The translations under genes and the position numbers were made by a program. Positions 14,494-23,356 of a DNA stretch of 33,058 nt are shown here, in pieces. Origin of the DNA: Proteobacteria bacterium TMED61 (lineage in GTDB: Bacteria > Pseudomonadota > Gammaproteobacteria > Arenicellales > UBA868); assembly GCA_002171735.1 (NCBI GenBank), contig NHDO01000076.1:16134-49191 (forward strand), in the 5' to 3' direction. How positions within the stretch are numbered: the stretch's first letter is position 1; each line of letters begins with the position of its first letter. The notes under the pieces are model-generated. The model saw nothing but the letters and a program-made list of their open reading frames with translations, searched no databases and was not told the DNA's origin.

Positions 14494-14530
14494 TATTTGA
14501 AAGACCCATAACAACTATCAAAACAAGAAC

Positions 14531-15271
14531 CTAGTTTCTCGATTGAGAGCAATTGATCAAGAACTTCGACAGTTCATCTGGATGAGTAATCATCATGTCG
14601 TGACCCCAAGGGTAACGGTAAGTCTCCCAGGCGGGATCTGATGACTTTTCAGAAAGAAATCGATCGAACCAGGGAGCTTCGTAGCGAGTTGCCCTCAGAT
14701 AGATTTTTCGTGATACCTGTTTCCAAGCTCCCTCTAAACTTATCGGTTGGGTGATAGTCCTTGGAGGTTGTGGCTGGAGTTGGCGATCAACCCAGTTTTT
14801 CATCTCACCCGATAGATTAAACACGTGCGCTGGCACCGGAGGAATTAAGCCGCTTTCATCGGGAGTCGGAAAATGGGCGCTGGACGGGTATCGAACATCG
14901 AGCGCGGATTTACCATTTTCAGGGATCATTGCATCAAGATACACCAGGGTCCGGATACGCTCCGGCATTTTGTCAGCAACTCCGGTAATAGGCATGCCAC
15001 CATAAGAATGTCCGACTAGCACTATGTCATCGAGTTTCTGGGATTCAATAATTGCGCAGACATCGGCGATGTGAGTATCAAGGCTTACCTTGGTTGGGTC
15101 TGAATCTGTCTCAGCCCCCATACCCGACAGCGATGGCGCCAAGGCTTTGAACCCCTCACGCGAGAGGCGATCCACTAAAGGGGCCCAGCACCAACCACCG
15201 TGGAACGCACCGTGGATCAGGAGAAATGTCACTCTTGAAGCATCATTTTGAAATTGTTGAATTATGGCCAA
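14531..15271 (-). CDS. Alpha/beta hydrolase, esterase-like
   Basis: This is a 246-residue hydrolase read from a TTG at 15271 (no closer ATG; start uncertain). Motifs: FLLIHGAFHGGWCWAPLVDRL (oxyanion strand), nucleophile Ser in VLVGHSYGGMPITG, acid Asp region after TLVYLDAMIPENG, and the His in YPWGHDMMITHPDELSKFL. The HGAxHGGWCW pattern is typical of a small esterase group that includes plant methyl-ester esterases and bacterial homologues. It is last of the long leftward gene series, about 50 bases after the transporter gene. It probably cleaves an ester or lactone from the pathway above, but the substrate is unknown. Confidence 0.87.
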   Translation of the reverse strand: MAIIQQFQNDASRVTFLLIHGAFHGGWCWAPLVDRLSREGFKALAPSLSGMGAETDSDPTKVSLDTHIADVCAIIESQKLDDIVLVGHSYGGMPITGVADKMPERIRTLVYLDAMIPENGKSALDVRYPSSAHFPTPDESGLIPPVPAHVFNLSGEMKNWVDRQLQPQPPRTITQPISLEGAWKQVSRKIYLRATRYEAPWFDRFLSEKSSDPAWETYRYPWGHDMMITHPDELSKFLINCSQSRN

Positions 15272-15321
15272 GTGAGCCGAGAGTAATAGTCAAGTAGGGT
15301 GGGTCGATCGCGCAAGAAATA

Positions 15322-16224
15322 TCAGGCCTGTCGGTTCTTACCCCGATCGGCCCATAGATAGATAGATAGTCCCACCCAGATCAACAGAAACGCAACGACG
15401 TGAATTTGGGAAAAGTTTTCATCGTAGACGAAGACACCAATTAGAAAGGTTCCCGTTGGTGCTAGATAGAACAGTGTTCCCAGTAGAGAAAGAGACATCC
15501 TGCGGGACGCTACCACGTACAAAAGGATTGGCAATATTGTGTATATGGCCGAAAACGGCAATAACGATCCGGACCAGGAAGCCAGCGATTTACCCTCCTC
15601 CAAAGGAAACTGAATGACGAACCATAAGCCAATAAAGAAAAGTGGAACTGTCTCCAAGAAAAGACCTGCTGCAGGCTCAACAGAAATTCGCTTCCTGATT
15701 GCGCTATAAACCGTAAACGTGAGCCCCATGGTCACTCCAAGCCAAGGGTTTTCTCCTAGTACAATAATTAAGGCTGCGACACCGGATATGGATAAGCCTA
15801 CCGCCAGCCACTGTGTCGGGCCAATGCGTTCTTGAAAGAATAGATAACCAAATAAAATTGAGAATGCTGGAACTAAGTAGAAGCCCATGGACAGTTCCAC
15901 GATGCGATTGGTAAAGATGCCCCAGATATATAGCGCCTGTTGCGCAGCAACGATGAGGCTTGTTGCAACGATTGGAAGCAAAAGTCGTCTACTTCGGAAC
16001 ACCGGTACAACTTCATGCCAAGACCGCAAAACAAGTAACACTAGAAGCATAAAAGGCATAGCCCAAAGCGCGCGGTGCCCATACACGCTTAGGAACCCAA
16101 ATGATTCGGTCTGTTTGAAATAAAGAGGGAACGAACTCCAGATCAGAATTGCGCAGAGACCATAGGCGAGACCGATGCCATCAACATGGCGATTAGTTGT
16201 CGGCGGCACCAAGCCTCTCCGCAC
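15322..16224 (-). CDS. DMT-superfamily transporter, RarD/EamA-like
   Basis: This is a 300-residue integral inner-membrane protein with about ten hydrophobic helices in two EamA repeats. The first runs from GIGLAYGLCAILIWSSFPLYFK through LLLPIVATSLIVAAQQALYIW; the second covers PWLGVTMGLTFTVYSAIRKR to the C-terminal VVAFLLIWVGLSIYLW. RarD-like features include LYIWGIFTNRIVELSMGFYLVPAF and LLGTLFYLAPTGTFLIGVFVYDE. RarD itself is linked to chloramphenicol resistance, but homologues carry various small metabolites. GTG 16224 is the longest start; GTG 16209 has GGAGAGG upstream and may be the real one. Near the C-terminus the gene contains four tandem ATAG units. In context it could export or import an intermediate of the neighbouring pathway. 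Confidence 0.9.
   Translation of the reverse strand: MRRGLVPPTTNRHVDGIGLAYGLCAILIWSSFPLYFKQTESFGFLSVYGHRALWAMPFMLLVLLVLRSWHEVVPVFRSRRLLLPIVATSLIVAAQQALYIWGIFTNRIVELSMGFYLVPAFSILFGYLFFQERIGPTQWLAVGLSISGVAALIIVLGENPWLGVTMGLTFTVYSAIRKRISVEPAAGLFLETVPLFFIGLWFVIQFPLEEGKSLASWSGSLLPFSAIYTILPILLYVVASRRMSLSLLGTLFYLAPTGTFLIGVFVYDENFSQIHVVAFLLIWVGLSIYLWADRGKNRQA
15354..15369. repeat. Tetranucleotide repeat (ATAG)x4 inside the transporter gene
   Basis: Four perfect ATAG units encode part of GLSIYLW near the transporter C-terminus. Slippage would shift the frame and change only the last dozen or so residues. Four units is short for true phase variation, so it may be chance. Confidence 0.6.
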
Positions 16225-16280
16225 CCAAAGAGCATCGCCGTCTTAACCGCCAATCATTATCTACTACGTTGGACATGGAT

Positions 16281-16574
16281 TCATTCCACCAGATATTGCA
16301 CTCTTGCGACCTCGTCAATCAACGGCATAAAGCGATCGACAAACGATAAATGTGTTGGGTGATCTCGATATGCAAACAAGGCCTCTTCGCCCGGAAAATC
16401 GATAACTAAAGCATAGTCCCAAGTATCTTCTCGGATTTCTAGGTCTGGCCCGAATTCAAAGCGCGAAACTGTCGGAATGATATTTGCAAGTCCATTAAAA
16501 CCATCGGTCATGGCCTGAATTTGATCAGTTCCTACCTTAGGCTTGAATCGAATCAGTGTGATCTGCCGTATCAT
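16281..16574 (-). CDS. Dabb (stress-response A/B-barrel) domain protein
   Basis: This 97-residue protein is a single Dabb domain: MIRQITLIRFKPKVGTDQIQAMTDGF, then SRFEFGPDLEIREDTWDYALVIDFPGEEALFAYRDHPTHLSFVDRF. The HP-x-H-x-xFV tail (DHPTHLSFVDRFMPL) is typical. Dabb proteins form dimeric alpha-beta barrels; some are enzymes such as olivetolic acid cyclase or polyketide cyclases, but most have no known reaction. It lies 41 bases after the GMC oxidoreductase gene on the same strand, with a good chance of co-transcription. A small-molecule accessory role in this pathway is inferred from context. Confidence 0.88.
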   Translation of the reverse strand: MIRQITLIRFKPKVGTDQIQAMTDGFNGLANIIPTVSRFEFGPDLEIREDTWDYALVIDFPGEEALFAYRDHPTHLSFVDRFMPLIDEVARVQYLVE

Positions 16575-16615
16575 CGTTGTAGTCCCCGCTTCTTTTGTAG
16601 GTTATCAGCCCGTAA

Positions 16616-18307
16616 TTACCTACCGAGAATGAAATCTGCGCACCTTTCACCGACCATAATTGCTGGCATGTTGGTATTGGATGACACAAGGTTCGGCAGT
16701 ACTGCCGCATCGGCAACACGCAAACCCAAAATCCCATGAACACCAAGTTCGGCATCGACCACTGATTGACTGTCTTGACCCATTTTGCAGGTCCCGACCG
16801 GATGCCAGCACGTATTACCACATTCTCGAGCATAACTTAGCAAAGACTCAGATCCGGTAACGGATGCACTCGGCCTAACCTCTTTCTTGATCAGCTGTCT
16901 GAATGGCTCTTGCGAGGCTAGCTCCCTGCACATCTCAAGACCCGTGACCACTGCTTTTTGATCTACTTCCGACTGCAGATAGTTGGCATGAATCACAGGG
17001 GTATCGGATGGGTTCTGGGTTCTTATATGAACAGATCCTCGTGATTCAGGATGCAACTGGAATGCGGTCAAACCAAAACCTGAGAACGTGTCTACGCCGA
17101 GTCCATCCGCCATTGCAAACCGATCTTTGCCACTGACATGCGCGATTCCAAGCTTGATATCCGGTGTACTAAGATTTTTTTCAGTCTTGACGTGAGCGAA
17201 GCAGGTGATGGTGGGGGTGGTCATCAGGCCACGGCGCAAAATAAAGTATTCAATTCCCGATCGCATTGCGAACGTTCGTTTCGTAAATAGATCATTTACC
17301 GTAATGGGCTTTGTGCACTCGTAGGTTGTGCGAACGTTAAGATGGTCTTGGAGATTCTGACCCACGCCGGGTAGATCACAGGTTACGGCGATGCCTTTTC
17401 CTTCCAGAATTGAGGCTTCGCCAATCCCCGATCGCTCCAGAATCATTGGGGATGAGATTGCGCCAGCGCTCAAGATCACTTCTCCGCTGACCGCGATGTC
17501 CTGTGAGGCCTCAGGGCTGCCGGCAGAATTGAGAGAGAGATATCTAAGCCCTGTCACCTGATTGTTTTTAATGAGTAACTTATCAACGAGGGCGCTTGTC
17601 ACGACGGTAAGATTTGACCGGTGGCGCACTTTCCTTAGGTAACCAACTTCGGTGCTGCAGCGCTTTGCATTCGTCTGAGACATCTGCGTGTAGTGCGCAC
17701 CTTCATAATCGCCTCCGTTATAGTCACGAGCAATAGGTATGTCTATTTCAGAACAGGCCTCCATAAATGCTTCGGAAAGCGCATCTTTATGCGCGATTTC
17801 CATAACATCAATGGGGCCGTCGGTCCCCCTTGATGTATTGCCGTTGTTTTGATAATTCTCAATGCGCTTAAAGACCGGCAATACATCTTCGTAGCCCCAA
17901 CCGGGGCAACCTGCATCTCGCCAACGATCGTAGTTGTATCTGTCTCCGCGCGTAACCACCATCCCATTGATGTTGCTCGTACCACCGAGAAGGCGCCCCC
18001 TTGGCCAATACATCTTCTTACCCAGCATTCCAGATTCAGCTTCGGTAAAAAAAGGCCAAAGAATTGACTCATCTGCGAGCAGTTTGCCCAGACCGAGCGG
18101 TGTTCTTATCCAATTTTTGGCTGACTTGGAGTCATATCCGAGAGCAAAGGCAATCCCTTGCAGAAGGGATCTTATGGACTCAAAACGTCCGTTGACCTCG
18201 CCACCCGCCTCAAGTAATAACACCTGTAAGTCAGGATTCTCACTGAGTCGAGCAGCCAGGGCGGCGCCGGCTGACCCCGCGCCGACAACTACATAGTCAT
18301 ATCTCAT
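16616..18307 (-). CDS. GMC-family FAD-dependent oxidoreductase (alcohol/choline dehydrogenase type)
   Basis: This GMC oxidoreductase (563 residues) oxidises an alcohol to an aldehyde using FAD. I prefer the ATG at 18307, since MRYDYVVVGAGSAGAALAARLSE opens the FAD-binding fold; the track's TTG at 18340 overlaps the ADH stop. Other GMC signatures: PRGRLLGGTSNINGMVVTRGD, AGAISSPMILERSGIGE, GVGQNLQDHLN, and the C-terminal catalytic His in NTCWHPVGTCKMGQDS with Asn in SSNTNMPAIMVGERCAD. It resembles choline dehydrogenase in outline, but the sequence alone does not fix choline as substrate. It starts 29 bases after the iron-type alcohol dehydrogenase stop. Having both alcohol oxidases adjacent suggests either two successive oxidations or different alcohol substrates. 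Confidence 0.92.
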   Translation of the reverse strand: MRYDYVVVGAGSAGAALAARLSENPDLQVLLLEAGGEVNGRFESIRSLLQGIAFALGYDSKSAKNWIRTPLGLGKLLADESILWPFFTEAESGMLGKKMYWPRGRLLGGTSNINGMVVTRGDRYNYDRWRDAGCPGWGYEDVLPVFKRIENYQNNGNTSRGTDGPIDVMEIAHKDALSEAFMEACSEIDIPIARDYNGGDYEGAHYTQMSQTNAKRCSTEVGYLRKVRHRSNLTVVTSALVDKLLIKNNQVTGLRYLSLNSAGSPEASQDIAVSGEVILSAGAISSPMILERSGIGEASILEGKGIAVTCDLPGVGQNLQDHLNVRTTYECTKPITVNDLFTKRTFAMRSGIEYFILRRGLMTTPTITCFAHVKTEKNLSTPDIKLGIAHVSGKDRFAMADGLGVDTFSGFGLTAFQLHPESRGSVHIRTQNPSDTPVIHANYLQSEVDQKAVVTGLEMCRELASQEPFRQLIKKEVRPSASVTGSESLLSYARECGNTCWHPVGTCKMGQDSQSVVDAELGVHGILGLRVADAAVLPNLVSSNTNMPAIMVGERCADFILGR

Positions 18308-18336
18308 CAAGTTACTTTGGCTCTTGGATTTCAGTG

Positions 18337-19506
18337 TCAACGGGCACTAAGAAACGACTGGCCGAGAATGTCGCGAATCTCACTGACGGTTGACGAGACG
18401 GGGTTGGTCGACCTTGCGGCATCGGTGTAAGCTTTTTGCGCGATCGAGTCGAGCTCCGATTCTGGTACATCGAGATCTGAGAGGCCGCGGGGAATTTCAA
18501 GAGCATCCAGCAGTTCAACGACACTGGAGTACATTGAGTGAAAATCCTCAGAAGGCAACCCCATCGCTTTACATATCAAAGGTACTTTTTCCTCCAGCGC
18601 ATTCTTGTTATACAAAAGAACAGGAGGTAGCAGGACAGCGTTTGTCAGGCCATGGTGAGTATCACAGGCCGCGCCGACCATATGACTCATGGCATGAACC
18701 AGTCCGAGGCCTTTGAGGAACGAGATGCCTGCAAGACAGGATCCGACCAGCATCGCGCCGCGGGCCTCAAGGTCGTCGCCATGGGCCACGGCGCTCTCCA
18801 AAGAACCGCTGATCAGCCTGATGGCTTCAAGTGCTAACCCATCACAGAGAGGGTTCCAGTCTGGGACTGAGAATGCCTCGATCGCGTGGACAAGAGCATC
18901 ACAACCTGTCCACGCCGTCAGATCAGCGGGCAAGTTTACGGTGACCTCGGGGTCGAGGATCGCCAAAAGAGGCTTTTGTGTGGTATGCCAGATACAGCGC
19001 TTAACACCTTGCACAGTATCTGTGAGCATTGCCGTGCTCTCGGTTTCTGCCCCCGTGCCAGCAGTTGTTGGTACACATATGAGTGGCACGAATGATCCTG
19101 GGCTCAGATCTGGAGACTCCGGCTGATCGTAGTCAAAGTCCCATAGATCGGCATCATTTCGACCCACCAGGCTGATTGCTTTTCCGGCATCCATTCCGCT
19201 GCCACCCCCAATTGCAATGACACCGTCATGTCCACCGTTGTTGAACACGGTTTTCCCACGTGCAATGTCTTCGTCGGTTGGGTTGGGGGAAACATCACTG
19301 AATACGGCATTTGGAAGCCCATTGGAATGACAAACACTGCCAACAAGGTCTATAAAAGGTAAATCTCTACTACCCCGGTCGGTGACGATTAATGGATTTG
19401 TAATGTTGAATTGTTTGCAGGCCGCGCCAATCTCGGAAAGCCGGCCCGGGCCGTAGCGAATAGGTATCGGGAATGTCCAATCTGCACCAGTTAGAAAGTT
19501 TGGCAT
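18337..19506 (-). CDS. Iron-type (group III) alcohol dehydrogenase
   Basis: This is a 389-residue NAD(P)-dependent dehydrogenase of the iron-activated ADH family. The nucleotide site GGGSGMDAGKAISL and the VPTTAGTGAETESTAML motif are intact. Metal ligands are visible in ILDPEV, TGCDALVHAIEAF, KGLGLVHAMSHMVGA and CDTHHGLTNAVLLPPVL. Family members oxidise small primary alcohols or reduce aldehydes. It lies 65 bases after the alkylsulfatase stop and upstream of the GMC gene in the same direction. Sulfatase action frees an alcohol, so this enzyme is a natural next step; that link is inferred from gene order. Start ATG is at 19506. Confidence 0.93.
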   Translation of the reverse strand: MPNFLTGADWTFPIPIRYGPGRLSEIGAACKQFNITNPLIVTDRGSRDLPFIDLVGSVCHSNGLPNAVFSDVSPNPTDEDIARGKTVFNNGGHDGVIAIGGGSGMDAGKAISLVGRNDADLWDFDYDQPESPDLSPGSFVPLICVPTTAGTGAETESTAMLTDTVQGVKRCIWHTTQKPLLAILDPEVTVNLPADLTAWTGCDALVHAIEAFSVPDWNPLCDGLALEAIRLISGSLESAVAHGDDLEARGAMLVGSCLAGISFLKGLGLVHAMSHMVGAACDTHHGLTNAVLLPPVLLYNKNALEEKVPLICKAMGLPSEDFHSMYSSVVELLDALEIPRGLSDLDVPESELDSIAQKAYTDAARSTNPVSSTVSEIRDILGQSFLSAR

Positions 19507-19571
19507 TGATCTTCTCGATTTAGATGAGGGGATAGAGTCCCTGTGCGGGCTCAGCCCAATTCGTTGTTCGG

Positions 19572-21479
19572 TTACTCTTCAAATTTATAGTCATGCGAGG
19601 CCACCGGAAACCAGTGCGGGAAGTGATCCAAAAGTCCAAGTAGTTCCGTTACTACGTCGACATTCCCCTCAATAGCTTCGACCAGGTCGACAAACTGATT
19701 GGTATTTAATGACTCCAAGCTCATTTGTCCGATGACCGAGCGTGTCAGCGTCACCGTCGCATGGGCCTCGGAAACATTCCCATCTCGATGGTTCAGCACA
19801 CAGTTACAAATTTCACTATGTGCCAGTTCCGCGCTATCGCTAAGTATCCAGTTCACTATGAACGTCTTCCCTGCGGCGCGGGAGGCATTCAGTCGAATAC
19901 TCAGCGCGTCGAGCATGTGCAATACGCTCATGCTTCGGGTGACATCGCGAAGTGCTCTATGTAATTTCGGTGTTTCTGGGAGACCTTGTGTGAGTTCTAT
20001 TGCTGCTGAAAGATAGGCATTACGCCAAGTCGCGTTCTCGGCGCTATAGCCAAGTTGGGTGTGCGCAGCAGAAGCCAGTTCTCGAGCGGCCATGTTCTCT
20101 GGATCAGTCCACAGCACTTGATTCAAAACATGAACCACCCATCGATAGTTTCCCTGCTCGTAATCCTCTTGCGCCCGTTCAATCACAGCGGTCACGCCGC
20201 CCATATATTCAAGTGTCTTACGTGCAAGTGTTCGCGGCGGCAGTTCATCTAGGGTCGCAGGGTTTCCGTCGTACCAGCCCAGGTAATAGGCATAGATACC
20301 ACGAACATTATGCTTTAGCGTGCCGTAATAGCCTCTTAGGTGCCACAGGCGGGCTAGGCTGGGAGGAAATTCGATCTTGTTGGCGATCTCAGCAGGGACG
20401 TAGCCAAAGTTCATCAAGCGTAGGGTTTGATCATGCATGAACTTGATACCGTCCCGCTGCTGGCCGAGAAAGGTTCTTACCTCGTCCTTGCCAAATACCG
20501 GCCAGTTGTGACCGCTTACAAGGTACTCGGTGTCGGTGAATTTCAAGGATTGCGCGACGGAGTCTGCCCACTGCAGGGCGTCACGGGGAAAAGCTCCCCG
20601 AATGGTGTAAATATTATGCATACACATGTAGCAATTATCAGCAACATGTAGTGTGTTTAATTTCGGGAAGTAGCAATGCATGCCTGTTGGTGCTTCACCT
20701 GGTGCATACATAAATTGAACCGGTACACCATCAATCGATAGTGCCGCGCCATCCCGACCAATGATATCTGTCGGTGCGATGTAGGTGACTTGGCCACCTT
20801 CAATTGCCTGGCCCAAGCCATCGTCCACCAACCCCGTTGCGCTGATCGGAAGATTTTCTCCGTACATATAGGCGTTTCTTGATGGAGTACCTTCTGCGGC
20901 TAGGCCATGCTCCTTCAACACCCATTCGACAAACCCTTCGGAGGCGAATACGGGAACCTGACCACTTTCAACCTGTTCGTCGGAAATCATCCCCCTGACA
21001 CCTCCAAAATGATCAGAGTGGGTATGGGAGTAGATCATTGCGACAATGGGTTTCTCTCCAACGTGCTCATACAGCAGATTCAGGGCATATGCTGCGACCT
21101 CTGCTGTTGTTAACGGATCAATGACGATGTAGCCGTTGTCGCTCTCAACGAAAGTAACGTTAGCAAGAGATTCACCTCGAACCTGGTACACCCCATCGGT
21201 GACCTTGAACAGGCCACGAAAATTATTTAAAAGAGCGTGTCGCCAGAGACTCGGGTGAACCGTTGGTGGAGCATCACCGTGCAGGAACTCCTCAAACGCT
21301 TTGTGATGCCAGACGATGTTACCTTCTGAATCATAAACTGCCGCATCATCAGGCCGATGAATTAATCCACGTGATGCAAAATCAAAATCCTGCCTATTTT
21401 GCCAATCAAAAGTAGGGTCGCAACATGCCTCCTCGTGAGCAAGCTCTGTGATTCGGCTTGGCGGTAGCATTTGTTTCAT
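19572..21479 (-). CDS. SdsA-type alkyl/aryl sulfatase (metallo-beta-lactamase fold)
   Basis: This 635-residue protein matches the alkylsulfatase SdsA1/BDS1 family in length and order. It has an N-terminal MBL domain with the dinuclear zinc motif THSHSDHFGGVRG (H152, H154, D156, H157), and later ligands in GMHCYFPKLNTLHVADNC and SGHNWPVFG. A helical dimerisation domain follows (LWHLRGYYGTLKHNVRGIYAYYLGWYDGNP...ALARKTLEYMGG), and then a C-terminal SCP2-like domain. It hydrolyses primary alkyl sulfate to alcohol plus sulfate. P. aeruginosa SdsA1 is secreted, but no signal peptide is seen here (starts MKQMLPPSRITELAHEEACC), so it probably acts in the cytoplasm. It follows the TauD-type gene by 117 bases and precedes two alcohol dehydrogenases. 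ATG 21479 has AGAGAA about ten bases upstream. Confidence 0.94.
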   Translation of the reverse strand: MKQMLPPSRITELAHEEACCDPTFDWQNRQDFDFASRGLIHRPDDAAVYDSEGNIVWHHKAFEEFLHGDAPPTVHPSLWRHALLNNFRGLFKVTDGVYQVRGESLANVTFVESDNGYIVIDPLTTAEVAAYALNLLYEHVGEKPIVAMIYSHTHSDHFGGVRGMISDEQVESGQVPVFASEGFVEWVLKEHGLAAEGTPSRNAYMYGENLPISATGLVDDGLGQAIEGGQVTYIAPTDIIGRDGAALSIDGVPVQFMYAPGEAPTGMHCYFPKLNTLHVADNCYMCMHNIYTIRGAFPRDALQWADSVAQSLKFTDTEYLVSGHNWPVFGKDEVRTFLGQQRDGIKFMHDQTLRLMNFGYVPAEIANKIEFPPSLARLWHLRGYYGTLKHNVRGIYAYYLGWYDGNPATLDELPPRTLARKTLEYMGGVTAVIERAQEDYEQGNYRWVVHVLNQVLWTDPENMAARELASAAHTQLGYSAENATWRNAYLSAAIELTQGLPETPKLHRALRDVTRSMSVLHMLDALSIRLNASRAAGKTFIVNWILSDSAELAHSEICNCVLNHRDGNVSEAHATVTLTRSVIGQMSLESLNTNQFVDLVEAIEGNVDVVTELLGLLDHFPHWFPVASHDYKFEE

Positions 21480-21596
21480 ATGTCGTTATTCTCTTTACGA
21501 AGTCGGCTGTCTGGGAGGATTTTTGCAAGTGATGTTTTGATCAACGTTATTGTGAAGCCCGACGTTGTCGTTGGAAGGCTTAGTAGAAAATTACGC

Positions 21597-22466
21597 TTAT
21601 GATGTCTTTTCACCAGTGAACGTTGCTCGATGCATAACCCTTCGAAAACCCGTTTTGTCAAAACGGGCGGCGAAATCATCGCTGATAGGACTGTGTAGGG
21701 TGACGCGATTGTCCCAAACGACGAGTGTGTTCTTTTGCCACCTGACTCGACAAGTTATCTCTGGACGGACAGAGTGCTGGAATAAGTATTCAAGTAGAGG
21801 TCGACTCTCCTCGGGGGTCATTCCCTCAAACTGAGTTGTGTATTCTTGATTAATGAAGAGAGCTTTCTTCTGGGTACGGGGATGAATTCTCACCACAGGG
21901 TGAACGGATGCGATTCGCTCGGCATTCTTTGCCCGCATACCGTCGAATTCATCAGAAAATCGGCCGACTTCACCGCTGTCGTGTATCGCATTAAGTGAAT
22001 CCAAGAGATGTTTTAGCCCATCAGATAAAGTTTCATAGGCGAGGTACATGTTGGAGAAAAGGGTATCTCCACCCTGGAGCGGAACTTCTTTAGCGAATAG
22101 CGCCGCACCTTTAGATGGCTGTGGCAAAAATGTGACATCGGCATGCCAATTTCCTCCCCAGTTCTCTACCTCCCAGGCTTCTTTGACAATTTCTGTAATC
22201 TCCGGGATTCCATTCATGCTTTCTACGAATGGGTGAGACTGCAGGTCAGAAAAGCGTGACGCAAAAACTTTTTGCTGCTCCGGGGAAATATCTTGGTCTC
22301 GAAAAATGATTACGAGATGGTTGAGAAGTGCCTGTTCAATTACCTCAAAAACATTTTCCGGAATAGGGTCACGTAGATCTACTCCGGAAATTTCGGCGCC
22401 AACTGCCCCGGTCAGCGGTCCGATGCAGATTCCGTGATCGATTGCAGAGCAGGTGGAGGAGGGCAT
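21597..22466 (-). CDS. TauD-type Fe(II)/2-oxoglutarate dioxygenase (taurine or sulfate-ester type)
   Basis: This is a 289-residue TauD/TfdA-family enzyme that oxidises a C-H next to a sulfonate or sulfate ester (TauD gives an aldehyde and sulfite; AtsK gives an aldehyde and sulfate). The motif set is complete: PLTGAVGAEISGVDLRDP, VIIFRDQDISPEQQ, H108/D110 in GNWHADVTFLPQP, distal H258 in NRVTLHSPISDD, and Arg (about R276) in GFRRVMHRATF. It starts two bases after the methyltransferase stop with GGAG upstream, so it is translationally linked to that gene. The sulfatase downstream makes a sulfur-containing substrate likely; I cannot separate taurine-like from sulfate-ester-like from sequence alone. 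It has no membrane segment. Confidence 0.93.
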   Translation of the reverse strand: MPSSTCSAIDHGICIGPLTGAVGAEISGVDLRDPIPENVFEVIEQALLNHLVIIFRDQDISPEQQKVFASRFSDLQSHPFVESMNGIPEITEIVKEAWEVENWGGNWHADVTFLPQPSKGAALFAKEVPLQGGDTLFSNMYLAYETLSDGLKHLLDSLNAIHDSGEVGRFSDEFDGMRAKNAERIASVHPVVRIHPRTQKKALFINQEYTTQFEGMTPEESRPLLEYLFQHSVRPEITCRVRWQKNTLVVWDNRVTLHSPISDDFAARFDKTGFRRVMHRATFTGEKTS

Positions 22467-22468
22467 GG

Positions 22469-23266
22469 CTAAATCTCCACTTCTGGCTTGAATCCTAGAA
22501 AATGTGTAGGGCGAAGGAAGCCATCATCAATCGCACATTTTTTTAATCGACTGCTTTCCTGTCGGTAGGCCGCTCCCTTTTCGCCTATCAAACTTTTTAG
22601 CTTAGTGAGGTTTTCTCCCTCGAGTGCGCCGATCTCTTTCTGTATCTCTTGTTGGTACCAAGAATTTCGATCCCGCAGGGAGACGTCTTTAAAGCCCGCG
22701 CTTGAGATTGAAGCGTGAGTGTCTTCGAGATTCATCATTTTAAAGTCCAGATGCACAAAATCGAGCCAATTCTGTGCGTTGGCAGTGAGTGTGGTCTCGT
22801 CTCCCCTGAGCCAATCGCTGCCTACCATCAGTCCACCCGGACGTAATACCCGCAACGCTTCCCGATAAAACGCAACCTTGTCAGGCATATGGACAATCGC
22901 ATCTTTGCTAAAAACGACATCCAAAGAATCATTCTCGAGAGGCAATGGGCCCGGCTCCACTAATTGGAACCGTATACGATCATCCAGCCCTGCGGCGACT
23001 GCACGGGCAGTCGACTGCTCGATGAGGTGTGCTTCAACGTCGATACCGATCACGCTACCAGCTTCGTATTGCTCTGTTAGCAGCACGGCGATGGCACCAA
23101 GACCACACCCAATATCAACAACGTCAGCACCTTTAATCGACAAACCCTTCAACATTTCTGCGATTTCTTCTGGGCCGCCTGGAGCAAGATAGCCGTCACC
23201 CCACATCCACTGCAACGCAGTATTGAACTGATCGGTGTATTGGGACGCTGTTTCGGGTGTAGACAT
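22469..23266 (-). CDS. Phosphoethanolamine N-methyltransferase-like SAM methyltransferase
   Basis: This 265-residue class I methyltransferase shows the phosphoethanolamine-methyltransferase pattern: YTDQFNTALQWMWGDGYLAPGGPEEIAEML, motif I VVDIGCGLGAIAVLLTEQY, IGIDVEAHLIEQSTARA, and FSKDAIVHMPDKVAFYREALRVLRPGG, corresponding to the SRDAILH-L/M region of PMT enzymes. It probably methylates the amino group of a small zwitterion (phosphoethanolamine, or an analogue such as an aminosulfonate or amino sulfate ester). The next gene, two bases downstream, is a TauD-type dioxygenase, an arrangement that suggests the methylated compound is the dioxygenase substrate or product. Start ATG is at 23266, and 90 bases separate it from the ThDP enzyme upstream. 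Confidence 0.88.
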   Translation of the reverse strand: MSTPETASQYTDQFNTALQWMWGDGYLAPGGPEEIAEMLKGLSIKGADVVDIGCGLGAIAVLLTEQYEAGSVIGIDVEAHLIEQSTARAVAAGLDDRIRFQLVEPGPLPLENDSLDVVFSKDAIVHMPDKVAFYREALRVLRPGGLMVGSDWLRGDETTLTANAQNWLDFVHLDFKMMNLEDTHASISSAGFKDVSLRDRNSWYQQEIQKEIGALEGENLTKLKSLIGEKGAAYRQESSRLKKCAIDDGFLRPTHFLGFKPEVEI

Positions 23267-23356
23267 GGTTGAGTTTCCTTATTGATTTTTGTATGAAATC
23301 TTGCCGAGGGGTGTTTGATTGGCGTTGCTGGATCGTTTGAATTTGGGTTCAGAAAA

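Noticed and set aside
20000-20440. Plus-strand 146-aa ORF
   Set aside because: Antisense to the alkylsulfatase, no recognisable domain.
21476-21679. Minus-strand 67-aa ORF between the TauD and sulfatase genes
   Set aside because: It overlaps the end of the dioxygenase in another frame and looks non-protein-like; the non-overlapping remainder is a simple 117-base intergenic gap.
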